A DNA stretch of 64,000 nt from assembly GCA_902764825.1 (NCBI GenBank), contig CACWXL010000003.1, positions 1 through 64,000 on the forward strand, given 5' to 3'. The notes below the pieces were generated by a model, which saw nothing but the letters and a program-made list of their open reading frames with translations, was not told where the DNA came from and searched no databases. Position numbers and translations under genes: made by a program. Shown here one piece after another: positions 7,767-17,112 of the stretch (the stretch's first letter is position 1; each line of letters opens with the position of its first letter). This DNA comes from Oscillospiraceae bacterium (GTDB lineage: Bacteria > Bacillota > Clostridia > Saccharofermentanales > Saccharofermentanaceae).

Positions 7767-8003
7767 ATGGCATCTGAATTTATCGACATCGGATTCGGAA
7801 ATATAGCACAGGCATCGCGCATTATATGCGTTGCGGCTGCGGAGTCTTCTCCGGTAAGACGCATGATGCAGGATTCCAAAGACAGGGGAACTCTTGTAGA
7901 CTGCTGCGCCGGCAAGAAGTGCAAATCGGTAATTGTCACGGACAGCGGCCTCGTGCTTACATCCGCGCTTTCAACATCAGAGATAAAGGAGATGTTGGGA
8001 TGA
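7767..8003 (+). CDS. remA: RemA-type extracellular matrix regulator (DUF370)
   Basis: A 78-residue protein of the RemA family. The N-terminus FIDIGFGNIAQASRII matches the FINIGFGNIVSANRII pattern of Bacillus RemA, and the later RRMMQDSKDRG segment is typical. RemA forms ring-like oligomers that wrap DNA and activate matrix and osmoprotection genes in Bacillus. Here it may influence the polysaccharide cluster, but that is speculation. Its stop overlaps the gmk start by four bases. Confidence 0.9.
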   Translation: MASEFIDIGFGNIAQASRIICVAAAESSPVRRMMQDSKDRGTLVDCCAGKKCKSVIVTDSGLVLTSALSTSEIKEMLG

Positions 8004-8623
8004 GTAATTACAGAGGATTGATAGTTGCAGTATCAGGACCTTCAGGCGTGGGGAAAGGAACAGTGCTCGCAAGAGTTGAAGAACTTCTTGAGCAGGCTCA
8101 CCCGGGAAGCGTAGGACATTCGATCTCCGTTACGACCAGAGCTCCGAGAGGCACCGAAAAGGACGGCGTCGAGTACTACTTCAGAACGACAGAGCAGTTC
8201 GAGCAGATGATAAAGGACGGCAAGATCGTAGAGTATGACAAGTATGTTGATAACTACTACGGCACTCCTTCGGACCCGTTAGATGAGATGCTCGGAAAAG
8301 GACAGGATGTTCTTTTCGATATCACGATAGAAGGGAGCCTCGCACTGAACCGTAAGTTCGACGTTGATACGGTTACGATATTTATCCTTCCGCCTTCAAT
8401 GGAAGAACTCGAGAACAGATTAAGAGGCAGAGGCACCGAGACTGAAGAGAAGATCGCCAAGAGGCTCGCGCAGTCCAGAGAAGAGATCAAGCGTGCCGGA
8501 GAATTCGAATACATCATTACGAACGATGATGTGGACAGAGCAGCAAGAGACATTCTTGCGATAATCACCGCTGAAAAGCTTAAAGCTTCGAAGAATATAT
8601 GTACAGCAAAAGAACTTGAATAA
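8000..8623 (+). CDS. gmk: Guanylate kinase
   Basis: Converts GMP to GDP with ATP. It has 207 residues with P-loop GPSGVGKGT at 13-21 and the GMP-binding stretch SVTTRAPRGTEKDGVEYYF. The start is the ATG at 8000 in an ATGA overlap with the remA stop, preceded by AAGGAGATG. A longer reading frame from 7826 only runs through remA in another frame and was rejected. Confidence 0.97.
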   Translation: MSNYRGLIVAVSGPSGVGKGTVLARVEELLEQAHPGSVGHSISVTTRAPRGTEKDGVEYYFRTTEQFEQMIKDGKIVEYDKYVDNYYGTPSDPLDEMLGKGQDVLFDITIEGSLALNRKFDVDTVTIFILPPSMEELENRLRGRGTETEEKIAKRLAQSREEIKRAGEFEYIITNDDVDRAARDILAIITAEKLKASKNICTAKELE

Positions 8624-8644
8624 AAGGAGAAGAGAGGTAAAAAG

Positions 8645-9085
8645 ATGTTAACAGATCCTTCAATCGAGAAACTCAAAGAGAAGTCAGCAAGCCCTTACGA
8701 CCTTACGGTACTCGTAAGTAAGCGTGCAAGAGAACTGACAGACGGCGCTCAGCCCATGATCGACGCTGAGGGTGCAGCAAATGTTGTATCTTTGGCTTGC
8801 CGTGAGGTTGCAGCTGACAAGGTCGTTGCAGTCAAGGGTGATGTAGAGGATGAAGCAGTCATCCCGATCACAAGAGAAGAGAAGATCAGAAGAAGAGAAG
8901 AAGCTGAGAACAGAAGAAAGATGCTCGAGGAAGAAAGAGCAGAGAGAATGTCTGTTGCAGGCGGCTTGAACTCCAAGGGCTTGGATGACCTTATCGACGC
9001 TTTGGCCGGCGGAAGCTCCGAAGGCGAAGAAGAGGAAGTCGTATATGAGGGCGATGAAGAGCCTGAGACTGAAGACGAAGAATAA
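8645..9085 (+). CDS. rpoZ: RNA polymerase omega subunit with long acidic tail
   Basis: Small RNA polymerase subunit that helps beta-prime assembly. Residues 1-62 form the omega domain (SPYDLTVLVSKRARELTDGA at 16-35). Typical omega proteins have 65-90 residues; this one has 146. The extra part begins with a highly charged helix (residues 78-102, mostly R, K, E), then a glycine-rich link, and ends in an acidic run at about 126-146 that is mostly Glu and Asp. Gene order after gmk confirms rpoZ. The role of the tail is unknown. Confidence 0.92.
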   Translation: MLTDPSIEKLKEKSASPYDLTVLVSKRARELTDGAQPMIDAEGAANVVSLACREVAADKVVAVKGDVEDEAVIPITREEKIRRREEAENRRKMLEEERAERMSVAGGLNSKGLDDLIDALAGGSSEGEEEEVVYEGDEEPETEDEE

Positions 9086-9106
9086 TCCAGAGGGAGTTTA
9101 AGTAAT

Positions 9107-10522
9107 ATGGCAGTAGAGAAAACAATGGATAAGATAGTCTCACTTGCAAAGGTAAGAGGCTTTGTATATCCGGGTTCTGACATCTACGGTGGTCTTGCTA
9201 ATTCATGGGACTACGGCCCGTTAGGTGTTCAGCTTAAGAATAACGTTAAGGCAGCATGGTGGAAGAAGTTCGTCCAGGAGAGTCCTTACAATGTAGGACT
9301 TGATGCTGCGATCATCATGAATCCCAAGACATGGGTCGCTTCAGGCCACGTCGGCGGATTCTCCGATCCTCTTATCGACTGCAAGCAGTGCAAGGCACGT
9401 CAGAGAGCAGACAACCTCGTTGAGGATTGGAACAAGGAGAACGGAATAGAGAACGTACCTGTTGAAGGTATGAGCCCTGAAGAAATGGTAGCTTACATCA
9501 GGGAGAACAACATTCCCTGTCCTGTATGCGGCGGCCACAACTTCACGGATATCCGTAAGTTCAACCTTATGTTCAAGACATTCATCGGTGTTACCGAGGA
9601 TGCCACATCTGAAGTTTATTTGAGACCTGAGACAGCTCAGGGTATCTTCGTTAACTTCGCAAACGTTCAGCGTTCTGCAAGAAAGAAGCTTCCTTTCGGT
9701 ATCTGCCAGATCGGTAAGTCCTTCCGTAACGAGATAACTCCCGGCAACTTCATCTTCCGTACAAGAGAGTTCGAGCAGATGGAGCTTGAGTTCTTCTGCG
9801 AACCCGGCACAGACCTTGAGTGGTTCGATTACTGGAAGACATTCTGCCACGACTGGCTGATCGGTCTCGGCATCAAGGAGGAAGAGCTCCGTACAAGAGA
9901 TCACGCTAAGGAAGAGCTCGCTTTCTATTCCAGAGCTACAACAGACTTCGAGTTTGCTTTCCCGTTCACAGACTGGGGCGAACTCTGGGGTATCGCTGAC
10001 CGTACAGACTACGACCTGAAGCAGCACATGGAATTCTCCAAGCAGGATCTCACATATTTCGATCCCGCAAAGAACGAGAAGTATATTCCTTACGTTATCG
10101 AGCCTTCGCTCGGTGCTGACCGTGTAACACTCGCATTCCTCTGCTCTGCTTACGACGAGGAAGAGCTCGAGGGCGGTGACGTAAGAACAGTTATGCATTT
10201 CCACCCGTTCCTTGCACCTATCAAGATCGGTGTGCTCCCGCTTTCCGCTAAGCTTACAGACAAGGCTCAGCCTATTTTCGAGAAGCTCTCGAAAAAGTAT
10301 ATGTGCGAGCTCGATGACCGTCAGTCCATCGGTAAGCGCTACAGAAGACAGGACGAGATCGGCACTCCTTACTGCGTAGTTTACGACTTCGATTCGGAGA
10401 ACGACGGCTGCGTAACTATCAGAGAAAGAGACTCCATGAAGAATGTCGAGTATGAACCCGGAAACATCAGATTCCCGATCGACAAACTCGAAGAATTTTT
10501 CTCAGATAAGTTCGATTTTTAA
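9107..10522 (+). CDS. glyQS: Glycyl-tRNA synthetase, single-chain dimeric type
   Basis: Class II aminoacyl-tRNA synthetase of 471 residues that charges tRNA-Gly. It is the alpha2 form, not the alpha2beta2 form. Landmarks include [14 protein letters not shown] near residue 30, a zinc-site-like pair (CKQC, CPVCG), class II motif 2 around [14 protein letters not shown] and motif 3 at [13 protein letters not shown]. The start ATG lies behind AGAGGGAG. The dimeric form is usual in Clostridia and other Gram-positives. Confidence 0.97.
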   Translation: MAVEKTMDKIVSLAKVRGFVYPGSDIYGGLANSWDYGPLGVQLKNNVKAAWWKKFVQESPYNVGLDAAIIMNPKTWVASGHVGGFSDPLIDCKQCKARQRADNLVEDWNKENGIENVPVEGMSPEEMVAYIRENNIPCPVCGGHNFTDIRKFNLMFKTFIGVTEDATSEVYLRPETAQGIFVNFANVQRSARKKLPFGICQIGKSFRNEITPGNFIFRTREFEQMELEFFCEPGTDLEWFDYWKTFCHDWLIGLGIKEEELRTRDHAKEELAFYSRATTDFEFAFPFTDWGELWGIADRTDYDLKQHMEFSKQDLTYFDPAKNEKYIPYVIEPSLGADRVTLAFLCSAYDEEELEGGDVRTVMHFHPFLAPIKIGVLPLSAKLTDKAQPIFEKLSKKYMCELDDRQSIGKRYRRQDEIGTPYCVVYDFDSENDGCVTIRERDSMKNVEYEPGNIRFPIDKLEEFFSDKFDF

Positions 10523-10622
10523 GACATTATTCTGTTAAAATAAACTGATAAGTTTTTAGCAGGCTAAAATGCCACATGAGAAACAAAAAACTGAATCCAA
10601 TAAATGAAAGGCGGATAAAAGA

Positions 10623-13253
10623 ATGACAAAGTACGTTTACCTGTTCACCGAAGGCAACGGAAACATGCGCGAACTCCTTGGTGGTAAGGGCGCTAACCTT
10701 GCTGAGATGACAAACATCGGACTCCCTGTTCCTCAGGGTTTTACGATCAGCACAGAGGCATGCACAAAGTATTACGAGGATGGCCGTCAGATCAATGACG
10801 AGATCATGGCTCAGGTCATGGAGTACATCGTAAAGCTTGAGGAGATCACAGGCAAGAAGTTCGGTGATCTCGAGAACCCGCTCCTTGTTTCCGTAAGATC
10901 CGGTGCAAGAGCTTCCATGCCGGGTATGATGGACACGATCCTCAACCTTGGTCTGAATGAGCAGGTTGTAGACGTTATCGCTACAAAGTCCGGCAACCCC
11001 AGATGGGCTTGGGACTGCTACAGAAGATTCATCCAGATGTATTCTGACGTTGTTATGGAAGTCGGTAAGAAGTACTTCGAAGAGCTCATCGACAAGATGA
11101 AGAACGAGAGAGGCGTTAAGCAGGACGTTGAGCTTACAGCTGACGACCTCAAGGAACTCGCTTCACAGTTCAAGGCTGAGTACAAGGCTAAGATCGGTTC
11201 AGACTTCCCTACAGATCCTAAGGAGCAGCTTGTTGGCGCTATCAAGGCCGTATTCAGAAGCTGGGACAACCCGAGAGCTAACGTTTACAGAAGAGACAAC
11301 GATATCCCTTATTCATGGGGTACAGCAGTTAACGTTCAGTCCATGGCATTCGGTAACATGGGTGACGACTGCGGTACAGGTGTTGCTTTCACACGTGACC
11401 CTGCTACAGGTGAGAAGGGCCTCTTCGGTGAGTTCCTTACAAACGCACAGGGCGAAGACGTTGTTGCAGGCGTTCGTACTCCTATGAAGATCGCTGAGAT
11501 GGAGCAGAAGTTCCCTGAAGCATTCGCTCAGTTCACACAGGTTTGCGAGACACTCGAAAAGCACTACAGAGACATGCAGGACATGGAGTTCACAGTTGAG
11601 CACGGTAAGCTCTACATGCTCCAGACAAGAAACGGTAAGAGAACAGCTCAGGCTGCTATGAAGATCGCTTGTGACCTCGTTGATGAGGGAATGAGAACAC
11701 CTGAAGAAGCAGTTGCTATGATCGATCCTCGTAACCTCGACACACTTTTGCACCCTCAGTTCGATCCCGCTGCTCTTAAGGCTGCAGAGGCAATCGGTAA
11801 GGGCCTTGGCGCTTCTCCGGGAGCTGCTTGCGGTAAGATCGTATTCACTGCTGACGATGCAGTTGCATGGCACGACAGAGGAGAGAAGGTAGTCCTCGTA
11901 AGACTCGAGACATCTCCTGAAGATATCACAGGTATGAAGGCTGCTGAGGGTATCCTCACAGTACGTGGCGGTATGACATCACACGCTGCAGTTGTTGCAC
12001 GTGGTATGGGTGAGTGCTGCGTATCCGGATGCGGCGACATCGCTATGGATGAAGCTAACAAGAAGTTCACTCTTGCAGGCAAGACATTCAAGGAAGGCGA
12101 CATCATCTCCCTCGACGGTTCCACAGGTAAGATCTATGACGGCGCTATCGCTCAGGTAGACGCAGATCCTAACAATGGTTACTTCGGCCGCATCATGAAG
12201 TGGGCTGACGAGTTCAAGAGACTCGAAGTACGTACAAACGCTGATACACCTAACGATGCTAAGAAGGCTCGTGAGCTCGGCGCTGAAGGTATCGGTCTCT
12301 GCCGTACAGAGCACATGTTCTTCGGTGAAGGCAGAATCGAGGCATTCCGTGAGATGATCTGCTCCGATACAGTTGAGGAGCGTGAGGCTGCTCTCGAAGT
12401 TATCCTTCCTATGCAGCAGTCCGACTTCGAAGCTCTCTATGAGGCTCTCGAGGGACATCCTGTTACAATCAGATTCCTTGACCCGCCGCTTCACGAATTC
12501 GTTCCTACAGAAGAAGCTGACATCAAGGCTCTCGCTGACAAGAAGGGCAAGTCTGTTGAGGAAATCAAGACACTTATCTCTTCTCTCCACGAGTTCAACC
12601 CTATGATGGGTCACAGAGGATGCCGTCTCGCTGTTACATATCCTGAGATTGCTAAGATGCAGACAAGAGCAGTTATCCGCGCTGCTATCAACGTCAACGC
12701 TAAGCATCCCGACTGGAACGTAACACCTGAGATCATGATCCCTCTCGTTTGCGAGATCAAGGAGCTCGTTAACGTTAAGAAGGTCGTAGTTGCAGTTGCT
12801 GACGAAGAGATCAAGGCTGCAGGCGTCAACATGAACTACAAGGTTGGTACAATGATCGAGATCCCTCGTGCTGCTCTTACAGCTGACGAGATCGCTAAGG
12901 AAGCTGAGTTCTTCTGCTTCGGTACAAACGACCTTACACAGATGACATTCGGTTTCTCCAGAGACGACGCAGGCAAGTTCCTCACAGCTTACTATGAGTC
13001 CAAGATCTTTGAGTCCGATCCGTTCGCTCGTCTTGACCAGAACGGCGTTGGTAAGCTCATGAAGATGGCTATCGAGAACGGTAAGAAAGTACGTCCTGAC
13101 CTCCACCTCGGTATCTGCGGCGAGCACGGCGGCGACCCGACATCCGTAGAGTTCTGCGATGAGATCGGCCTCGACTACGTATCCTGCTCACCTTTCCGTG
13201 TACCGATCGCACGTCTTGCTGCTGCACAGGCTGCAATCAAGCACAAGGCTTAA
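10623..13253 (+). CDS. ppdK: Pyruvate, phosphate dikinase
   Basis: Reversible conversion of pyruvate, ATP and phosphate to PEP, AMP and pyrophosphate, important for glycolysis or gluconeogenesis in anaerobes. It has 876 residues in the usual order: N-terminal ATP-grasp (LLGGKGANLAEM at about 19-30), the phosphohistidine domain with catalytic His454 in GGMTSHAAVVARGMG, and the C-terminal TIM barrel with GTNDLTQMTFGFSRDD. The start ATG follows GAAAGGCGG. A strong terminator follows the stop. Codon use is strongly biased, as for a highly expressed gene. Confidence 0.98.
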   Translation: MTKYVYLFTEGNGNMRELLGGKGANLAEMTNIGLPVPQGFTISTEACTKYYEDGRQINDEIMAQVMEYIVKLEEITGKKFGDLENPLLVSVRSGARASMPGMMDTILNLGLNEQVVDVIATKSGNPRWAWDCYRRFIQMYSDVVMEVGKKYFEELIDKMKNERGVKQDVELTADDLKELASQFKAEYKAKIGSDFPTDPKEQLVGAIKAVFRSWDNPRANVYRRDNDIPYSWGTAVNVQSMAFGNMGDDCGTGVAFTRDPATGEKGLFGEFLTNAQGEDVVAGVRTPMKIAEMEQKFPEAFAQFTQVCETLEKHYRDMQDMEFTVEHGKLYMLQTRNGKRTAQAAMKIACDLVDEGMRTPEEAVAMIDPRNLDTLLHPQFDPAALKAAEAIGKGLGASPGAACGKIVFTADDAVAWHDRGEKVVLVRLETSPEDITGMKAAEGILTVRGGMTSHAAVVARGMGECCVSGCGDIAMDEANKKFTLAGKTFKEGDIISLDGSTGKIYDGAIAQVDADPNNGYFGRIMKWADEFKRLEVRTNADTPNDAKKARELGAEGIGLCRTEHMFFGEGRIEAFREMICSDTVEEREAALEVILPMQQSDFEALYEALEGHPVTIRFLDPPLHEFVPTEEADIKALADKKGKSVEEIKTLISSLHEFNPMMGHRGCRLAVTYPEIAKMQTRAVIRAAINVNAKHPDWNVTPEIMIPLVCEIKELVNVKKVVVAVADEEIKAAGVNMNYKVGTMIEIPRAALTADEIAKEAEFFCFGTNDLTQMTFGFSRDDAGKFLTAYYESKIFESDPFARLDQNGVGKLMKMAIENGKKVRPDLHLGICGEHGGDPTSVEFCDEIGLDYVSCSPFRVPIARLAAAQAAIKHKA

Positions 13254-13285
13254 TCCTTTAGCTTAATCGCGAAAAGATAAACCAC

Positions 13286-13320
13286 ATATGCCCGGAGCAA
13301 TTGCTTCGGGCATATTTATT
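13286..13320 (+). terminator. Terminator of ppdK
   Basis: Stem ATATGCCCGgAGCA / TGCTtCGGGCATAT around a short AT loop with one internal mismatch, followed by a T-rich stretch. It lies 33 bases after the ppdK stop. Confidence 0.88.
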
Positions 13321-13369
13321 TGATATCTACTTTTCTATATTGCCATCAATATAATTTTGTTCAAGTTAG

Positions 13370-13588
13370 ATGATTTTCTCCAAAGAAAAACGGGGACCAT
13401 TTCGCGTTTCGAACGTTTATGAATATGCAAACAGCAAAATGATTGAAGCGATTGATTTTATAAAAGAATCTACTATGTTTGTAAATACTATACTCACTGG
13501 AATGAAAGATTCGAATAATAGACCTTTTAATGTTAATCAAGAAGGGCATTTTGCTGAATACTATAAGACATTGTTTAAAGATTTATAA
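13370..13588 (+). CDS. Small hypothetical protein
   Basis: An open frame of 72 codons in an AT-rich stretch between the ppdK terminator and the GH3 gene. The product has a plausible amphipathic middle and an ordinary composition. No recognised domain, signal or membrane segment is visible, and there is no clear ribosome binding site before the ATG. It may be a real small gene, the tail of a decayed one, or chance. Confidence 0.28.
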   Translation: MIFSKEKRGPFRVSNVYEYANSKMIEAIDFIKESTMFVNTILTGMKDSNNRPFNVNQEGHFAEYYKTLFKDL

Positions 13589-13748
13589 AATAGTAATTGT
13601 TTCTATTACCAAACTCTTAGCATAGAATATCATCAGCACTCATATATGTTGAGGTCACAAACAAAAGCGGTAGCCAACGCTCTCCACAGAAACTCCATAA
13701 TACTTTCACACACGCTTCAAGCAGCGTTGTTATCATGCATTCATAAGA

Positions 13749-13785
13749 TGGAGAAGAATCGTTAATTGAACTTCTCCACGGGAGG
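13749..13785 (+). promoter_or_regulatory. Leader hairpin abutting the GH3 ribosome binding site
   Basis: TGGAGAAG at 13749-13756 pairs with CTTCTCCA at 13771-13778. The CTCC of the right arm can instead pair with the GGAG of the ribosome binding site at 13781-13785. The two pairings exclude each other, so the leader could switch between an exposed and a hidden binding site. This is drawn from base pairing alone. Confidence 0.3.
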
Positions 13786-13794
13786 ATGAATGCT

Positions 13795-15657
13795 ATGAAG
13801 AGAGCACTTTCTATGGTGTTGGTTTTCGCGATGATCATACCTATGGCCGCATGCAGGCCGAGCGAAAACGTGATGTTCAATGAAACTACGGCAACCCAAT
13901 ACGAATATAAGTACCAGCGGTATGCAACAATGTCTCCTGAAGAGATTACCGCGGAACTGACACTTGAACAAAAGGCTGCGCAGATGGTGCAGCCGCTACT
14001 CAAGGATCTTAAGATTCAGGGCATGCAGGATCATTGCTACGGAAGCATCTATGGCGATGAAGGAAAATATACTGCTGAAGAGTGGAGCAAGATCGTTGAT
14101 GACTATCAGAAAGTCGCGATAGAGTCTGAAGCCGGAATACCGATGCTGTTGGCCCAGGACGATGTTCATGGTGTCGGATATTGCAGAGATGCGGTCTACT
14201 TTCCTCATAATATCGGCATAGGCGCTGCAAATGACGAGGAGCTCGCTTATCAGATGGGACTCATCACGGCTAATGAAGCCAAGCAGTGCCACCTGATGTG
14301 GAACCTTTACCCGTGCGTGGCGCAGTCAAAAGATCCCAGATGGGGCAGAACTTATGAATGTTACAGTTCGGATATCGAGACTATAAAAAGGCTTTCTTCC
14401 GCTTACACTAGAGGTCTTGTCGACGGCGGAGTAATAGCGTGCGCGAAACATTTCTTTGGTGACGGCAACGTGGTGTTCGGTTCGGGCGATCATGAAGAAT
14501 ACAGTAACTTAAGCCTGATCGACAGAGGTAATGCCACGCTTACTGAAGAACAGATCAATCAGCTCCTCTCGGTCTATCAGGCACAGATCGATGCAGGCGT
14601 CCAAACCATAATGGTCAGCTATTCTTCAGTCAACGGCACTAAGATGCATGAGAACGGCGAATACATCTGGAAGCTGAAGAACGAGATGGGCTTTAAGGGC
14701 TTCGTCGTAAGCGACAGCATGGCCATTCAGTACACGTCACCGTCTACTTACGAAGGTCAGGTCATCACGGCGGTCAACAGCGGCATCGACATGCTCATGG
14801 AAGGCGAAAAATATGAGCAGGCGAGGAAAATCATTATTGCAAGTGTCGAGAACGGCAAGATTACACAAGAGCGCGTGGATGATGCGGTCACAAGGATAAT
14901 CAAGGTAAAGAAAGACGCAGGTCTTTTCGACGATCCGTATTGCAAGAAAATAAAGGTCAGCAGTGAAGTTGGTTCAGCTGATTCCAGGGCAGTCGCTGAG
15001 CAGCTCGTCGAGAAGAGCCTTGTCCTTATCAAGAATGAAAACAATACCCTGCCGATCAAGGAAGGAACCAAAGTATTGATCATTGGACCCGCAGCCGATA
15101 ATTGTGCGGCTCAGTGCGGCGGCTGGACCATGGGCTGGAACGGAAGTCCTTCGACCGGTATCGGAGGCGTTACCACTATTTACAGAGCCTTTCTGGAGAA
15201 TGCTGATGCATACGGTATCGAAGTCATAACGGATCCGGAGCGCTTCAAAGAAGCCGATGTGGTCATTCTCTGTGTCGGCGAGGATGCTTACGCCGAGTGG
15301 TTCGGCGATTCCATGGAGCTTACCCTGATTGGTAATAACGGCCTGAAGAACAATATGAGTGCGGTCAAACAAGCCAAGTCCCTCGGCAAACCTGTTGTTG
15401 CCTGCATCATTGCCGGAAGACATCTCTTCCTCGGCAAGTCTTATTATGACACATGGGACAGTGTGGTCATGTGTTATCTGCCCGGCTCTGAAGGCAAGGG
15501 CATCTCAGACGTCCTCTGCGGATGTGCTGGTTTTACAGGCAGGCTTCCGTCTCCGTGGTATAACTCTCCCAAGCAGATCCTAGGCCTGGAGGAACCATTA
15601 TTCGAGAGAGGGTACGGGCTGTCTTATGGCGAAGGGTTCGTGGCAAGGGTGGTATAA
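13795..15657 (+). CDS. Glycoside hydrolase family 3 lipoprotein
   Basis: Secreted beta-glucosidase-like enzyme, 620 residues. A signal peptide ends in the lipobox PMAAC (Cys20), so it should be anchored on the outer face of the membrane. The GH3 N-terminal barrel includes KHFFGDG near 218-224 and the nucleophile Asp307 in GFVVSDSMAI. The C-terminal GH3 domain begins near LVEKSLVLIKNENNTLPI and carries the VILCVGEDAYAEWFGD segment. The GH3 acid/base cannot be fixed by eye. The family cleaves beta-glucosides and short beta-glucans. I chose ATG 13795, nine bases after GGGAGG; ATG 13786 touches that site directly. The gene stands alone. Confidence 0.9.
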   Translation: MKRALSMVLVFAMIIPMAACRPSENVMFNETTATQYEYKYQRYATMSPEEITAELTLEQKAAQMVQPLLKDLKIQGMQDHCYGSIYGDEGKYTAEEWSKIVDDYQKVAIESEAGIPMLLAQDDVHGVGYCRDAVYFPHNIGIGAANDEELAYQMGLITANEAKQCHLMWNLYPCVAQSKDPRWGRTYECYSSDIETIKRLSSAYTRGLVDGGVIACAKHFFGDGNVVFGSGDHEEYSNLSLIDRGNATLTEEQINQLLSVYQAQIDAGVQTIMVSYSSVNGTKMHENGEYIWKLKNEMGFKGFVVSDSMAIQYTSPSTYEGQVITAVNSGIDMLMEGEKYEQARKIIIASVENGKITQERVDDAVTRIIKVKKDAGLFDDPYCKKIKVSSEVGSADSRAVAEQLVEKSLVLIKNENNTLPIKEGTKVLIIGPAADNCAAQCGGWTMGWNGSPSTGIGGVTTIYRAFLENADAYGIEVITDPERFKEADVVILCVGEDAYAEWFGDSMELTLIGNNGLKNNMSAVKQAKSLGKPVVACIIAGRHLFLGKSYYDTWDSVVMCYLPGSEGKGISDVLCGCAGFTGRLPSPWYNSPKQILGLEEPLFERGYGLSYGEGFVARVV

Positions 15658-15806
15658 CTATCTTTTTTGGGGAGTAATCTTTTGGCGCAAAGAATTATAG
15701 AAAATCCGACAGTCTTTGATTTGAAAATTAGGGGATTCGGGTTGGATTTAAGGCAAAATGAATGCGGATTTGCGCTATACTTCCTTTAGAAAGGTGGTTA
15801 GTTTCT

Positions 15807-15908
15807 ATGAATAACCCTATATTTAGAAGGAAGATATATGATGAAATCCTTGAATGAAAGGAGAATAGAAGCGACAAGTATGCACTTCTTATAAAAGGAG
15901 CAGCCTGA
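15807..15908 (+). pseudogene. N-terminal remnant of an AAA/DUF4143 ATPase
   Basis: A start ATG behind GAAAGGTGG reads MNNPIFRRKIYDEILE, then TGA, then in the same frame KENRSDKYALLIKGAA, then a second TGA. This matches the beginning of the AAA_14/DUF4143 ATPases, which start with an FRRKIYD-L-LEWK stretch followed by a K-ALLIKGARRVGKS P-loop. The first TGA stands where the family has TGG (Trp). The gene breaks off just before the P-loop lysine, so nothing functional remains. Family recognition is from memory of the pattern. Confidence 0.6.
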
Positions 15909-15958
15909 ATTTAATAGACCAAACAACTGTGTATATATCGTGTTGAATCAAAAAAATT

Positions 15959-15994
15959 AAACGGCGGTACCTCAAAAATGAGGTATCGCCGTTT
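15959..15994. terminator. Bidirectional terminator between the GH3 side and the anti-sigma gene
   Basis: Near-perfect stem AAACGGCGgTACCTCA / TGAGGTAtCGCCGTTT with loop AAAA. A runs on the left and T runs on the right let it work in both directions, which suits the convergent flanking genes. The gap 15658-16029 otherwise holds only the ATPase remnant. Confidence 0.85.
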
Positions 15995-16029
15995 GTCATA
16001 AATTGTTTAGGATAAAGCCTTTCGGGGCA

Positions 16030-17112
16030 TCAGATCTCTATATCAACGGTTTTGCCTGAATTGTTATCAAAATCAGGGCAGATCATTATAGATTTAACTT
16101 TTTCCGGATCAATGGCTCTTACGAAGAAACAGTTTGAATAAGCTTTTTTCCCGTCTTTGCTTTGATGCAGGTCATCTCCTATTCCTAAGAGCGTTCCGTC
16201 CTTAAGCTTAACGCCGGAAAACATTGGGATTGAAGCATTCGACGATCCGTCTTTGCTTGAGAAATTCATCCTAATAGATATAGGAGAGATGTCGATGCTG
16301 TCCAAAGTGTATGGCGAATCGGGAATCGGCTTGCCGATCTCCTTATGCACGGATGAGCTTTCTTTAGGCATTTCAAGAGTGAAAGTCCACTCCTTTCCTG
16401 TAGATTTGAGCATTTCGCACTTGTACATTTCACCGAGATTAACCAGTCTTACATAGATCGTTTTTCCGAGCATATTGTAATCAACGCTGTGCCCGCTGAC
16501 TTTGTACATGCAATAGAGACTGCCTTCGCTATCATAATAACGAAGTATAGGCATGCCTCTTGAGTCGAACTTAACGGGGGTGCCGTCTTCGTATACGGAG
16601 CTTCCGTCAGCAAGCTCGTTTATGCCGTTATAGAAACTACCGCCGTCGCAGTCGAGTTCTTTTTGCATTGATTCATCTTCATAAACAAATATCTGATCGA
16701 ACCAGGGCTCGTTTATCGTGTCGTCAAATGTGAAGCCGGTAACTTTAAAAGATATGAAGGCGCATCTTTCATCAGCTACTACTGATACCGGAAAGACATT
16801 TACATTTGAATAGTCCACTGCATTTGTTGTTGCTTCTGTTTCGGAAGTGCTTTCGCTTGTATAGGTGATCGCAGCACCGGTTTCGATCAAGGACTGCTGT
16901 TGGCTTTCATCGATCTGAAGCTCATTCATACCTCGTCCGAGCAGGCTCTTCACAGCGGCCGCACTTGATATTCCGGCCAGACCGACCACGGCACATACCA
17001 GGATAATGAATGATTTGTTGGTATGCTTTGCTTTAACGATCTTCTCATCCATCTCTTCTATGAATTCAGGAGAGATATCCGAGATCGCTTTGAAAATATC
17101 TTCTCTTTTCAT
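16030..17112 (-). CDS. Membrane anti-sigma factor (DUF4179-like)
   Basis: A 360-residue protein with a short cytoplasmic N-terminus (MKREDIFKAISDISPEFIEE), one membrane segment at about 34-54, a Ser/Thr-rich linker at about 82-98 and a large outside domain. This layout is that of the anti-sigma factors paired with ECF sigma genes in Clostridia (DUF4179 group). Its start overlaps the sigma gene stop by four bases, which is typical for sigma/anti-sigma pairs. The inducing signal is unknown. The DUF assignment is by layout and context, not by a search. Confidence 0.7.
   Translation of the reverse strand: MKREDIFKAISDISPEFIEEMDEKIVKAKHTNKSFIILVCAVVGLAGISSAAAVKSLLGRGMNELQIDESQQQSLIETGAAITYTSESTSETEATTNAVDYSNVNVFPVSVVADERCAFISFKVTGFTFDDTINEPWFDQIFVYEDESMQKELDCDGGSFYNGINELADGSSVYEDGTPVKFDSRGMPILRYYDSEGSLYCMYKVSGHSVDYNMLGKTIYVRLVNLGEMYKCEMLKSTGKEWTFTLEMPKESSSVHKEIGKPIPDSPYTLDSIDISPISIRMNFSSKDGSSNASIPMFSGVKLKDGTLLGIGDDLHQSKDGKKAYSNCFFVRAIDPEKVKSIMICPDFDNNSGKTVDIEI

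Noticed and set aside
7826..7999. N-terminal extension of gmk
   Set aside because: It runs through remA in another frame. The ATG at 8000 overlaps the remA stop and gives a standard guanylate kinase.
11979..13127. Long minus-strand frame opposite ppdK
   Set aside because: It is a by-product of the strong codon bias of ppdK on the other strand. It has no binding site and a Ser/Leu/Cys/Asp-rich composition typical of antisense frames. The same holds for 9341-10204 and 378-746.
13361..13549. Minus-strand frame opposite the small ORF after ppdK
   Set aside because: AT-rich, no binding site and no better composition than the plus-strand frame; treated as its shadow.
15682..15789. Thirty-five-codon frame with TTG start before the ATPase remnant
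   Set aside because: A GGGGAG lies upstream, but the peptide has no recognisable feature and the region is decayed, so a chance frame is more likely.
15855..15857. TGA read as Trp or selenocysteine in the ATPase remnant
   Set aside because: TGA is an ordinary stop in many intact genes here, no selenocysteine element is visible, and the frame ends again 16 codons later.
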